64,000 bases of DNA from Pseudomonas wenzhouensis (lineage in GTDB: Bacteria; Pseudomonadota; Gammaproteobacteria; Pseudomonadales; Pseudomonadaceae), in assembly GCF_021029445.1 (NCBI RefSeq), contig NZ_CP072610.1, positions 3,410,001-3,474,000 of the forward strand, read 5' to 3'. The notes beneath the pieces were generated by a model that was not told where the DNA came from, made no database searches, and saw only the letters and a program-made list of their open reading frames with translations. Below, one piece after another: positions 29,944 to 37,337 of the stretch; the stretch's first letter is position 1; each line of letters starts with the position of its first letter. Position numbers and translations under genes: made by a program.

Positions 29944-30690
29944 TCAAGCCACCTCTATGGCGCTACCGCCGATGATGCGACTCAGCTCGTCGAAGCCCTT
30001 CTGGGTTACAAAGACCTCGGGAATGCTGTCGTAGCTGCCCGCACGCTGCAGCATGCGAACGACTAGCCAACCCTTGTCGACTGCTCTCTTGCTGGGAGTA
30101 TCAGCATCACGACGCGACTTCCACCCGATGTGGCGCAAGACCCTATCGACGGCGATAGCGCTCTGGAAACCAAGCATGTGAGCCACCTGAGTGGAGGTAT
30201 AGAGGTCATTGTTGCTCACGGTGGCGTCGCAACCTTCAGCTTTCGGCAGGAGGACGGTGTTCTCCTGCTTCAGGGCTACACGCTTTTCTTCCAGTTCGGC
30301 TGCTAGGCGCAGAGCGTCAGCGAACGACTGAGACCGATTCATCACTGCAGACTCTTCCGGCTTGGTGATGGTCAGCTCGGCCTTCTTGTTCAGGATGTCG
30401 TGGATAACCATGTCGCAGAACACCGCGAACTTTACGTCCAGCCAGCGGGCGAAGAAGACGGCCAGTTTGGGGTGCCCCCAGGTGCCACCATTACGTCCCT
30501 GGTGCGATTCATAAATGCGTGAAAATCCCACCTTTTCCAGAGCCTCGACGTACTTATTAGTGGAAGGAAGACGAAGGAACTCTTTGACCTCCTTCCCAAA
30601 CTCCTTCGCGGCCTTGGTCATGTTGAAGTAACCATCCTCACGAAACTGGAAGACGTTACCGTTGTAGTCGCGGGTGATGATGTTGCTCAT
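29944..30690 (-). CDS. KilA-N domain DNA-binding protein
   Basis: A 248-residue protein. The KilA-N domain occupies about 1-110: YFNMTKAAKEFGKEVKEFLRLP near the start and GGTWGHPKLAVFFARWLDV later, which are family hallmarks. A middle coiled region (ALRLAAELEEKRVALKQEN) and a C-terminal domain with a second possible DNA-binding helix pair (YTSTQVAHMLGFQSAIAVDRVLRHIGW) follow. KilA-N proteins are phage and plasmid regulators. AGGAGAG lies five bases before the ATG. It is homologous over the KilA-N part to the element 2 protein at 38892-39548. After its TGA the frame stays open for about 41 codons. Confidence 0.85.
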   Translation of the reverse strand: MSNIITRDYNGNVFQFREDGYFNMTKAAKEFGKEVKEFLRLPSTNKYVEALEKVGFSRIYESHQGRNGGTWGHPKLAVFFARWLDVKFAVFCDMVIHDILNKKAELTITKPEESAVMNRSQSFADALRLAAELEEKRVALKQENTVLLPKAEGCDATVSNNDLYTSTQVAHMLGFQSAIAVDRVLRHIGWKSRRDADTPSKRAVDKGWLVVRMLQRAGSYDSIPEVFVTQKGFDELSRIIGGSAIEVA

Positions 30691-30740
30691 GGTGTCTCTC
30701 CTAAAGACTGGTCAATTCGTGGCCTTGGTGGCCTGCAGTG

Positions 30741-30764
30741 CTTTTCTGCTAGTACTGGGGGTAA
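30741..30764 (-). repeat. 24-bp element-specific repeat, copy 2
   Basis: Same as 29804-29827 with one substitution. It lies 51 bases upstream of the KilA-N start, in the promoter position, and could be an operator for an element protein. Confidence 0.6.
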
Positions 30765-30787
30765 TTGGTTGGAGACGGGGGCGAGCC

Positions 30788-30946
30788 TTACTTCTCGCCC
30801 AGCAGTTCCTTGATGTTGTTGGCGATGGATTGGGCCTTGGTGGCCTCGGTCAGCAGCTCGTCCGCTTGTTCTTCCAGCAGCGTGGCCTGCTCGATCTTGC
30901 TGGCGGCTACTGCGCGGTTACGGGCGTTGACGTCTTCCAGGGCCAT
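30788..30946 (-). CDS. Small coiled-coil protein
   Basis: 52 residues from the ATG at 30944-30946 (MALEDVNARNRAVAASKIEQ onward). The sequence is a single helical coiled coil rich in Ala, Glu, Gln and Leu, ending NNIKELLGEK. The frame is open a further 47 codons upstream, but that part has no protein-like character. There is no clear ribosome-binding site. It lies between the recombinase and the KilA-N gene. Unknown function; low certainty that it is expressed. Confidence 0.4.
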   Translation of the reverse strand: MALEDVNARNRAVAASKIEQATLLEEQADELLTEATKAQSIANNIKELLGEK

Positions 30947-31157
30947 GAGGGTTTTCTGGAAGGACTTGAGGAGAGGAGAAAACAACAGGGGGTTGGAGAT
31001 GCAGGCAGTGGTTGTGCAACGGACGGGGAATCCGTGAAGCCCTAAATTGCTGGTGGTTATGACACGGACTAGGTATCCGTTTATCAACCACCAGATACGC
31101 CAAGCCCCCGTTGGGTGACCTCTAGGGGCTTCGTCTTTGCGGTACTGGTGATAGGCC

Positions 31158-31790
31158 TCAGGCTGTGGCGCTGGCCTTGTCTCTGGCTCTTAGCACAGTG
31201 CTGGTGCTGACCCTCAAGAGCTTGGCCGTCTCTCTGATACCTGTTCCCTTGTTCAACAGGGCCAGGATGCTGGCGTGCTTATCCTTGTCGATGCCTCGGC
31301 CTTTGTAAGCCCCCAGAGCTTTAGCCTTGGTGATGCCTTCGTTCTGGCGTCTGCGCCTGTCTTCGTAGTCCTTCCGGGCAACCGCTGCGAGCATGTCCAG
31401 CAGCATGTCATTGATTGCGCCCAGCATCCGAGAGGTGAAGGCATCGGCTGCGGTATTGCTGGCGCTGGCCATGAACTGGTGAGAGGTCGGCAGATCCAGG
31501 GCAACGACCCGCACCTCCTTCGCCTTGATGGTTGCCCGGAGTTGCTGCCAGTCGCCCTCAGTGAGGCGGCTCAGACGGTCGACCTGCTCAACCAAGAGAA
31601 CATCCCCCGGCTTCGCGTCGGCCAGCAGACGGAACAGCTCAGGGCGCTGTAGAGAGGCGCCGCTTTCGTTCTCGGTGTAGTAGCTAGCGATGTGCTGACC
31701 ATGGCTTTGGGCGAAGGCGTCCAGGGCAGACCGCGCTCGGCTAGCGTCTTGCTCAGTAGTGGATGCCCGGAGATACGCACGGACAAACAT
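31158..31790 (-). CDS. Serine recombinase, resolvase/invertase family
   Basis: A 210-residue site-specific recombinase. The nucleophile is Ser10 (RAYLRASTTEQ), and the conserved arginines lie in VEQVDRLSRLTEGDW. The long E helix (FTSRMLGAINDMLLDMLAAVARKDYEDRRRRQNEGI) and a C-terminal helix-turn-helix (GTGIRETAKLLRVSTSTVLRARDK) complete the family plan. AGGAG lies about ten bases before the ATG and abuts a 13-bp repeat arm that belongs to a res-like cluster at 31803-31906. It probably resolves multimers of the excised element or inverts DNA; which of these cannot be told. Confidence 0.9.
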   Translation of the reverse strand: MFVRAYLRASTTEQDASRARSALDAFAQSHGQHIASYYTENESGASLQRPELFRLLADAKPGDVLLVEQVDRLSRLTEGDWQQLRATIKAKEVRVVALDLPTSHQFMASASNTAADAFTSRMLGAINDMLLDMLAAVARKDYEDRRRRQNEGITKAKALGAYKGRGIDKDKHASILALLNKGTGIRETAKLLRVSTSTVLRARDKASATA

Positions 31791-31802
31791 TGGTGACAGC
31801 TC

Positions 31803-31906
31803 CTTGTTGTCGTTTAGGTGTTGTCACTATGCATGTTGCCGTATGAGTGGTCAAGGCCATACCAAACGACAACAAGTCAGGCGGCTGTTGCTGTTGTCGC
31901 TGAGGT
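31803..31906. promoter_or_regulatory. res-like recombination/operator cluster before the serine recombinase
   Basis: A perfect 13-bp inverted pair, CTTGTTGTCGTTT (31803-31815) and AAACGACAACAAG (31864-31876). A third related copy, TGTTGTCGCTGAGGT (31892-31906), matches 31805-31819 at 13 of 15 bases. Several related sites just upstream of a resolvase gene are the usual design of a res site. Confidence 0.6.
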
Positions 31907-32033
31907 ATACCCAAAGAGAACGCCCTGGAAGGTAGCGAGAGAGTTGGTTGGCTTATGAGCGCCAGCAATACGACTGGCAGAGCTCCCCCTACGCCCTTAT
32001 CCTTCCTCCCCCTACCTGAGACGAGCTCCTGAC

Positions 32034-33032
32034 ATGATGTCGAAACCCTTCACTAGCTTACTCCTTGCACTCAGCATGCTTGCTTGTGTCAGCAGTGCCA
32101 ACGCCTCAGAGCCAGCTCTGGCTCAGGCGCGGATGGTTATGCAGTCAGTGATGAACGCCGAAAGTGGTTTTATAAATAAGTCTGTTCACGACGAATTCTG
32201 GCGCTTGTTGAAGACGGATGCTGAAAATGAACCGGAGGCACTTCATCAGATCGTGGCAGCACTGCACCAAGCAAGAGTCATGGCGAGCGGCTATCCGTTG
32301 GAAACCTGGAAGAGCATTCAACAAAGCTACGAGCAGCGGAAAGTTGTTAGGACACCTGGCTTTGTCAAAATGTCAGCCAATCTCCGGGGGCTCCAGCCGC
32401 AAATTGCTGCGTCAGTGGATAACGCTGAGCGCTTCTTGGCAGCAGCGGCCAATCGCACCCCAATATCAGCCAATGGCCAGACTGTTTATATCGACGAAGA
32501 AAGGATCGGCACAGTGCTCAACGGGATTGAAGCCTCGCAAAGCCGCCTCGACAGACTCTTCAATCCGCAATGGTCAGAAGAGATGATAGAGCAGGCAATT
32601 CCAGCTGCTCGAGTCACGATTCTCACGCCCGACTTGTTCGCCATCTCACGGGATACGATTGCCGGCATAGCGGTGCCGACCGTTACGGCGCAACGCAACC
32701 TTGGGCCGAGCTCCACGGAGCAGATTATGTTTATTCAAGTCCCAGGAGCGGACAAGACCGATCTTGATAGGCGCGCACTTTCAGCCTGCAGGGGCGCCTT
32801 CGGTGTGGTCGGCCTTACTTGTAAGGCAACAGCAGTGCAATGGCGCGGCTTGCCGGGGATTACTGCAGCTGACTCAACAAGCGTGGATGGCATCAAAATC
32901 GGGCTTGCTGTGCAGGTTATCAAGCTTGAGTCAGAGCAGGCCTTGCAAACATTCTCAGTCGTCGCACCAGGCACCGCAACAGACGCCTCGTTGGCGCTTG
33001 ACGCCTTCATGCGTCGGGTAAAGTATGACTAG
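32034..33032 (+). CDS. Exported protein of unknown function, element cargo
   Basis: A 332-residue protein with a clear signal peptide (SLLLALSMLACVSSANAS, cleavage near ANA-SEP), so it should reach the periplasm or beyond. The mature part is mixed helical and strand sequence with two cysteines (SACRGAFGVVGLTCKA) that could form a disulphide. I recognise no family or catalytic motif. Two consecutive ATG codons (32034, 32037) begin the frame; no strong ribosome-binding site is visible. Codon use is less GC-rich than in the chromosome, which suggests recent transfer. No neighbour hints at its job. Confidence 0.7.
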   Translation: MMSKPFTSLLLALSMLACVSSANASEPALAQARMVMQSVMNAESGFINKSVHDEFWRLLKTDAENEPEALHQIVAALHQARVMASGYPLETWKSIQQSYEQRKVVRTPGFVKMSANLRGLQPQIAASVDNAERFLAAAANRTPISANGQTVYIDEERIGTVLNGIEASQSRLDRLFNPQWSEEMIEQAIPAARVTILTPDLFAISRDTIAGIAVPTVTAQRNLGPSSTEQIMFIQVPGADKTDLDRRALSACRGAFGVVGLTCKATAVQWRGLPGITAADSTSVDGIKIGLAVQVIKLESEQALQTFSVVAPGTATDASLALDAFMRRVKYD

Positions 33033-33133
33033 CCAGCTCCAACTTGGTCGTCACAGCAGTCGCAGGCTCTAGCAACCCAAGTGCCGACCAGGCTCACAAG
33101 TGGACATTAAGAGCTACTCACGAACAGCCCCCG

Positions 33134-33964
33134 TCAAGGATTAGTCTTTCCTGAGAGCTGAGGCCAATCGAATATCTCTTCAATACCTGACGTCTCGTAA
33201 ATGAAGCCTCCATGAATGGCTGAAAAGTCAGGAGTATCCATATCTAGCCAGGCATCATGCGCATCCAATCTGATGACGTTCTCCCCCGGAGACAGCTTCT
33301 CTTGCACCTGATATTTGCTCCCACTGAAGAAGGATGCTGGGTCTTCAGCGACGGCGTCCTTGAGCCTACTTATGTCAGTCTTCAGGTGAGAATGCATTGC
33401 CAGCACTGCAGAGCTAGCGTGGGTCTTGAAAGCTTCAACAGTGGCCCTTTCACTTGGCCGGGAAATGGACTTATTCGACATCCTCACGTTCAAGGGAGTG
33501 AACTGTCCATTTAGCTCTGTCCCCTGCAGGAGCAACCGAGGAGGAATGGCGTCAAGGTCATCATGTGCTATGAGAGTGTTTCGGATGCTCAGAAGATGCT
33601 GATGGATCGCTGCATCAAAGCCCTCTGCGCGGGTAACCCTGCTCTCTTTATATCGAACAGGCTTCCCGTCAATGTTGTGATTAAGAAAAGGCTTCGTATA
33701 GCGAATGACGGCCCAGTGAAATATCGACGCCGGGATAATCGCTACAGGGTCATCGTGACGCTCTAGCAAAAGATGAAAGCCATTAGCAGCACCCAGCATG
33801 TTGTGGAGCGCTTTCATCCCGATCTTGCATTGAAGCATTAATCCTTCGACCTTCATGTCGCCACTCTTTGAGCCGTAGAGACGCTCGATGGTACCCCCGA
33901 TACGGGGGGAAGAGGGCCAATTCCTTACTACAAGAGGTAGCTCAGATTTTTCTACCAAAAACAT
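33134..33964 (-). CDS. HEPN-motif protein of unknown function
   Basis: A 276-residue protein. The middle part has helical sequence with FHWAVIRYTKPFL and then FDAAIHQHLLSIRNTLIAHDD, which contains RN-x4-H (Arg128, Asn129, His134). That motif, placed after a long helix, is the mark of HEPN domains, many of which are ribonucleases in toxin or phage-defence systems. No nucleotidyltransferase antitoxin (MNT type) gene accompanies it, and not all RNx4H proteins are active. The C-terminal 100 residues are unassigned. The divergent gene at 34028 shares its upstream region. Codon use suggests foreign origin. Confidence 0.65.
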   Translation of the reverse strand: MFLVEKSELPLVVRNWPSSPRIGGTIERLYGSKSGDMKVEGLMLQCKIGMKALHNMLGAANGFHLLLERHDDPVAIIPASIFHWAVIRYTKPFLNHNIDGKPVRYKESRVTRAEGFDAAIHQHLLSIRNTLIAHDDLDAIPPRLLLQGTELNGQFTPLNVRMSNKSISRPSERATVEAFKTHASSAVLAMHSHLKTDISRLKDAVAEDPASFFSGSKYQVQEKLSPGENVIRLDAHDAWLDMDTPDFSAIHGGFIYETSGIEEIFDWPQLSGKTNP

Positions 33965-34027
33965 TCTGGCAATCTATGCCTCCCGACATTTAGCCGGTAA
34001 CCAATTGATTCGCATGGAGACATTTCC

Positions 34028-34417
34028 TTGAAGCTCAGGATTTCCTTGATAGCCGTATTGCTGGCTAGCGCAGGATGCACGCAGTACTCCTCCAACCTGC
34101 AGGTAGGCAATGAGCAGATTTATACAAGCCTCAAAGACCAACGCGAAGCACTCCGAACGGTACGTCAATATGAGGCGCTACCGGCTGGTGCCGAGGTACT
34201 AGGCCCAGTTGAAGCAGGCCGCTGCCATCGCAGCTGGGTTGAAAAAGAGCCCGAGGAAAGCAGTCTTTTGATAGACCTCAAAGTTGCTGCATATGCCAAG
34301 GGCGCTGACGGAATCACAGATGTGAAATTCTCGAAAGACTCAGGCTTAAACCGCAACTGTTGGTACATCTTAGGGGCAACTGCTGTGATGTTTGCGCTTC
34401 CCTCGAAGGCGGAGTAA
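34028..34417 (+). CDS. Small lipoprotein, RcsF-like in pattern
   Basis: A 129-residue lipoprotein: signal SLIAVLLASAGC with lipobox ASAGC (Cys17). The rest has a GAEVLGPVEAGRCHRSW segment, a helix with DLKVAAYAKGADGITDVKF and a late cysteine (LNRNCWYI). Gly-Glu/Pro-Val followed by spaced cysteines and an 'AxxxGAD' turn is the pattern of the RcsF envelope-stress lipoprotein fold. The resemblance is by eye only. It is divergent from the HEPN-motif gene, 63 bases away. The start is supported by the signal peptide. Confidence 0.65.
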   Translation: MKLRISLIAVLLASAGCTQYSSNLQVGNEQIYTSLKDQREALRTVRQYEALPAGAEVLGPVEAGRCHRSWVEKEPEESSLLIDLKVAAYAKGADGITDVKFSKDSGLNRNCWYILGATAVMFALPSKAE

Positions 34418-34441
34418 CTGAACACGCCAGGATGTACATAC

Positions 34442-35650
34442 CTATATCCTGGCTTCTCCATATGCACTACAACCACGCACCATCTCGAAAGCATCCTCCA
34501 CCGCCTGCATCGGCTCCCTCAAGTCCTCCACACTCAGTCTCAGGTAGTGCTTCATGGTCACGTCACCACCCACGCTGTGGTTGACCAGACGCTTGACCGT
34601 GGCCAAGTCCTTGAGCGTGCGCTGGGCAATCGTGACAAACGTCCTGCGTAGGTCATGGGGTGACCAACTGAACTGCAACTGCTTGACCAGATGCTCGACC
34701 ACCAGCTCCAAGCGCCGGGTCGACAACTGGAAGACCAACCCCTGTCGCCCCTCACAGTGAACCTTCAGCATCGCGTATAGGCGCCTGCAGAGGGGTAGCC
34801 TATGGTCGCTGCCGTTCTTGGTGTCGTGGAAGGTGACCGTCTTACCCTGCCAATCAATGTCAGTGGTCTTCAGCCTCAGCGCCTCCCCTCTTCTGCAACC
34901 GGTCAGGGATATGAATACGAAGGCAGCCGATGCTTCCTTGTCTGGCAGCGACTCAACAGCCCTCCACCACCGTGGCTGCAGTGAGTCAGGTATAATGCCA
35001 TCCCTTGGCTTGATGTGGTGCAGCCCACCCATCGCCTTGAGACGCTGAGTCGGGTTAATCGTCGTGATGCCGTGTTTGGCAGCCCCGAACGACCAGACAG
35101 CAGAAAAGATGCGGGCAAGCTGATTGGCCTGGGCCTTGGACTTGGTGCTGACCTCATTGAAGCGTTTCTCGAAAGCATCCGATGAAATAGCCAGCCAGCT
35201 TCGCTCCAGCCAGTCAGCGGCATAGCGATTGAAGACCTTCTGGTAGTCGTCAGCAGTGGATGCCTTCAGCTTGCGAGTGTTGCGATACATATCGAAGACC
35301 GCCTGCAGTGTCGGTGCTGGCTTGGTCTTTTGCTTAGGCGCTGGTGCTGGGAGTGTCGCTGCCTCAACCCGAGCAACATCCTGCCTACCAGCAACCCCAA
35401 GCCTTGCTCTCAGGGCATCCAGCGCCGCCGCCCTGGCCTCCTCCGCGCTCATGACAGGCCAATGGCCAAGCGTCCTATAGCTACCCCGCAGGCGAACCCG
35501 AAACACCCTTGAGCGCGCCCCTGCGACCATCTGGAAGCCCACCAAGTGGCTATCGTGGACAACCTGCCGAGTGCTGCCCGAACAATTGATCCGAGCGACC
35601 GAGGAATCGGAAAGGAGGAAGCGTCTTGCTGTTGAGTTCTGCGTCACCAT
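34442..35650 (-). CDS. int: Tyrosine integrase of element 1
   Basis: A 402-residue phage-type integrase. The catalytic residues are in place: Arg253 (LTGCRRGEAL), His332 and Arg335 (SPHDLRRTF), His358 (LVNHSVGG) and Tyr369 (MKHYLRL). The N-terminal part contains an arm-type-like domain and an SAM-like core-binding domain (about 112-205). It lies against the right end of the element, as is normal. One candidate arm site, CTGCGTCAC, overlaps its first codons, so the integrase may repress itself. No ribosome-binding site is obvious. The attachment site is the anticodon region of tRNA-Leu. Confidence 0.93.
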   Translation of the reverse strand: MVTQNSTARRFLLSDSSVARINCSGSTRQVVHDSHLVGFQMVAGARSRVFRVRLRGSYRTLGHWPVMSAEEARAAALDALRARLGVAGRQDVARVEAATLPAPAPKQKTKPAPTLQAVFDMYRNTRKLKASTADDYQKVFNRYAADWLERSWLAISSDAFEKRFNEVSTKSKAQANQLARIFSAVWSFGAAKHGITTINPTQRLKAMGGLHHIKPRDGIIPDSLQPRWWRAVESLPDKEASAAFVFISLTGCRRGEALRLKTTDIDWQGKTVTFHDTKNGSDHRLPLCRRLYAMLKVHCEGRQGLVFQLSTRRLELVVEHLVKQLQFSWSPHDLRRTFVTIAQRTLKDLATVKRLVNHSVGGDVTMKHYLRLSVEDLREPMQAVEDAFEMVRGCSAYGEARI

Positions 35651-35702
35651 TGCTACACCGCTGCGTCACCAAAGTGCATGGGCGTGACTCAGCAGCGAAT
35701 GG
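35639..35702 (+). repeat. Candidate integrase arm sites, right end of element 1
   Basis: CTGCGTCACCA occurs at 35639 and again at 35661, and GTGACTCAGCAG lies inverted at about 35691. Together with the left-end copy they make a set of CTGMGTCAC motifs at both ends, as expected for integrase or excisionase binding. Confidence 0.5.
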
Positions 35703-35790
35703 CCAGGAGCAGGCCAAACGCACTCGTCGGAGTAGCTTAAGAAAGACGCCTAACTGCCTGAAAAGGCTCTAGATCAGGGATTCCACGCAA

Positions 35791-35877
35791 GCCGATTGAC
35801 CAACCCCACCGGCATCCCTATACTTCGCCGCCATCGTGCCCCGGTGGCGGAATCGGTAGACGCGGCGGATTCAAAAT
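35791..35877 (+). repeat. attR of element 1 (promoter and tRNA 5' half)
   Basis: The right-hand copy of the 87-bp direct repeat, ending in the anticodon loop of tRNA-Leu. Confidence 0.85.
35796..35824 (+). promoter_or_regulatory. Promoter of tRNA-Leu(CAA), from element 1 DNA
   Basis: TTGACC (35796-35801), 17-base spacer, TATACT (35819-35824), about 14 bases before the tRNA. The boxes are identical to the displaced copy at 27732-27760, but the spacer differs. Confidence 0.75.
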
Positions 35878-35921
35878 CCGTTTTCGAAAGGAGTGGGAGT
35901 TCGAGTCTCCCCGGGGCACCA
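35838..35921 (+). tRNA. tRNA-Leu, anticodon CAA
   Basis: 84 bases that fold as a complete tRNA with a long variable arm, as expected for leucine. The acceptor stem is GCCCCGG with CCGGGGC, then ACCA with an encoded CCA. The D arm contains GGTAGACGC. The anticodon stem GCGGA / TCCGT encloses TTCAAAA, giving anticodon CAA (codon UUG). The T arm contains GTTCGAGTC. The 5' half is duplicated at 27774-27813 and the last 22 bases, with one mismatch, at 45225-45246. It is therefore the target of both flanking elements. Confidence 0.97.
35900..35921 (+). repeat. attL of element 2 (tRNA 3' end)
   Basis: The T arm to CCA end of tRNA-Leu. 21 of 22 bases recur at 45225-45246. Confidence 0.8.
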
Positions 35922-35965
35922 TACAAACATCTCAGGACGTACCGAAACGACCTGAAACCCTAGAG

Positions 35966-35990
35966 AACCGGCCACTTGAGCCGGTTTTTT
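35966..35990 (+). terminator. Terminator after tRNA-Leu, inside element 2
   Basis: AACCGGC (35966-35972) pairs with GCCGGTT (35980-35986), followed by TTTT. It stops the tRNA transcript before the integrase gene. Confidence 0.8.
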
Positions 35991-36034
35991 ATTGCCCGCA
36001 ATTCCCTACCGTTACCTTGTAAGCCCACTGGATT

Positions 36035-36082
36035 GTGAGTAGATTTGTGAGTAGATCGAGTTTGGTCGATAAATCTACTCAC
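36035..36082. repeat. Candidate integrase arm sites, left end of element 2
   Basis: GTGAGTAGAT at 36035 and again 12 bases on at 36047, and its inverse ATCTACTCAC at 36073-36082. The first two recur with the same spacing at 45151-45172. Confidence 0.65.
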
Positions 36083-36128
36083 ACCTGAGCCGCCAAACGC
36101 CGCCCGGCATGGCTCACACGGGGGCACC

Positions 36129-37337
36129 ATGCCGCTGACCGATTCCGCAATCAAAACAGCCAAGCCCAAGGACAAGCTGTATCGCTTAGCCGACAGCAAC
36201 GGCCTGTGCTTAGAGGTCGCCCCAACCGGCTCCAAGCTGTGGCGCTACCGCTACCGCTTCAACGGCAAAGCTAAAATGCTTTCCTTGGGTGCCTATCCTG
36301 CCGTGCCTTTGGCCGCGGCCCGCCGCAAGCGTGATGACGCCCGCTTACTGCTGGACGAAGGCGCAGACCCAGGCGCAGAACGCCAAGCCACTAAACAGGC
36401 GCAAGCACTTGAGGCGCAGACATTCGAGGAACTGGCGCGTGAGTGGCACGCTTACCGCTCGCCACGCTGGGCAAAGTCCACAGCCGACAAGGCCGCTGCT
36501 TACTTAGAGTCTGACTTATTGCCCGCCCTTGGCCACCGCCCCGTCAAGGCCATTACCCGCCCTGAGCTGGTAGCACTAATCCGCAAGATCGAATCACGCG
36601 GGGCGCACAACGTCGCCAAGAAAACCCGCCAATGGCTAAGTCAGATTTTCCGCTTTGGCCTGGCACAAGGGTCGGTAGAGGCAAACCCAGCAACTGACTT
36701 GGACGTGATCGCAGCTCACGCACCAGCAACGCGGCACCATCCGCACGTCACCTGTGCAGAGTTACCCGAACTGCTGAGCAAGATCGAAGCAGCCAACATC
36801 AATACCCTGACCCGCCACGCCATCCGCCTGCTGGTGCTGACGGCTGTGCGCCCTGGTGAATTGCGCGCCGCACCCTGGGCCGAGTTCGACCTTGAGGCCG
36901 CCACTTGGACGATTCCGAAAGAGCGCATGAAAGCCCGACGCGACCACTCGGTGCCACTGCCACGCCAGGCCGTTGCCATCCTGCGCCAGCTTCAAGAAGT
37001 CACCGGGGGTTATGCATTGGTATTTGCCGGGCGCAACAACACCAACCGCCCAATGAGTGAAAACACCATCAACAAGGCATTGGCTGACACCGGCTATAAA
37101 GGCCGGCAAACCGGCCACGGCTTCCGCCACCTGCTGAGCACCGAACTTAATGGGCGCGGCTACAACCGGGATTGGATCGAGCGCCAGCTTGCCCACGGTG
37201 ATGACGACGAAATGCGCGACACTTACAACCACGCCGCCTACCTGGAGCAGCGCCGGGAGATGATGCAAGCGTGGGCCGACTCGATAGACGCCCTGCGCGC
37301 TGGAGCCAACGTGGTTAGCATCAAGCGTAAGGCTTGA
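36129..37337 (+). CDS. int: P4-type tyrosine integrase of element 2
   Basis: A 402-residue integrase with the N-terminal DUF4102 domain of the P4/IntS group (MPLTDSAIKTAKPKDKLYRL, then LEVAPTGSKLWRYRYRF). A core-binding domain follows, then a catalytic domain with Arg in LTAVRPGELR (about 240), HGFRH (about 331), the LAHGDDDEMRDTYNHAAY block with the late His, and the nucleophile Tyr. P4-type enzymes integrate at tRNA 3' ends, which is the case here. The gene begins about 200 bases inside the element, downstream of the arm-site repeats. Confidence 0.95.
   Translation: MPLTDSAIKTAKPKDKLYRLADSNGLCLEVAPTGSKLWRYRYRFNGKAKMLSLGAYPAVPLAAARRKRDDARLLLDEGADPGAERQATKQAQALEAQTFEELAREWHAYRSPRWAKSTADKAAAYLESDLLPALGHRPVKAITRPELVALIRKIESRGAHNVAKKTRQWLSQIFRFGLAQGSVEANPATDLDVIAAHAPATRHHPHVTCAELPELLSKIEAANINTLTRHAIRLLVLTAVRPGELRAAPWAEFDLEAATWTIPKERMKARRDHSVPLPRQAVAILRQLQEVTGGYALVFAGRNNTNRPMSENTINKALADTGYKGRQTGHGFRHLLSTELNGRGYNRDWIERQLAHGDDDEMRDTYNHAAYLEQRREMMQAWADSIDALRAGANVVSIKRKA

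Larger units (their letters stand above)
27814..35877. mobile_element. Integrative element 1 in the tRNA-Leu anticodon region, about 8.06 kb
   Basis: The boundaries are the 87-bp direct repeats at 27727-27813 and 35791-35877. The element carries a tyrosine integrase beside its right end, a serine recombinase, a KilA-N protein, a winged-helix protein, RNase HI and several cargo genes. Inside it, the usual minus-strand housekeeping order is interrupted and codon use is less GC-biased than in the flanks. There are no transfer or capsid genes. Its right end supplies the promoter and 5' half of the working tRNA-Leu. Whether it can still excise is unknown. Confidence 0.85.
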
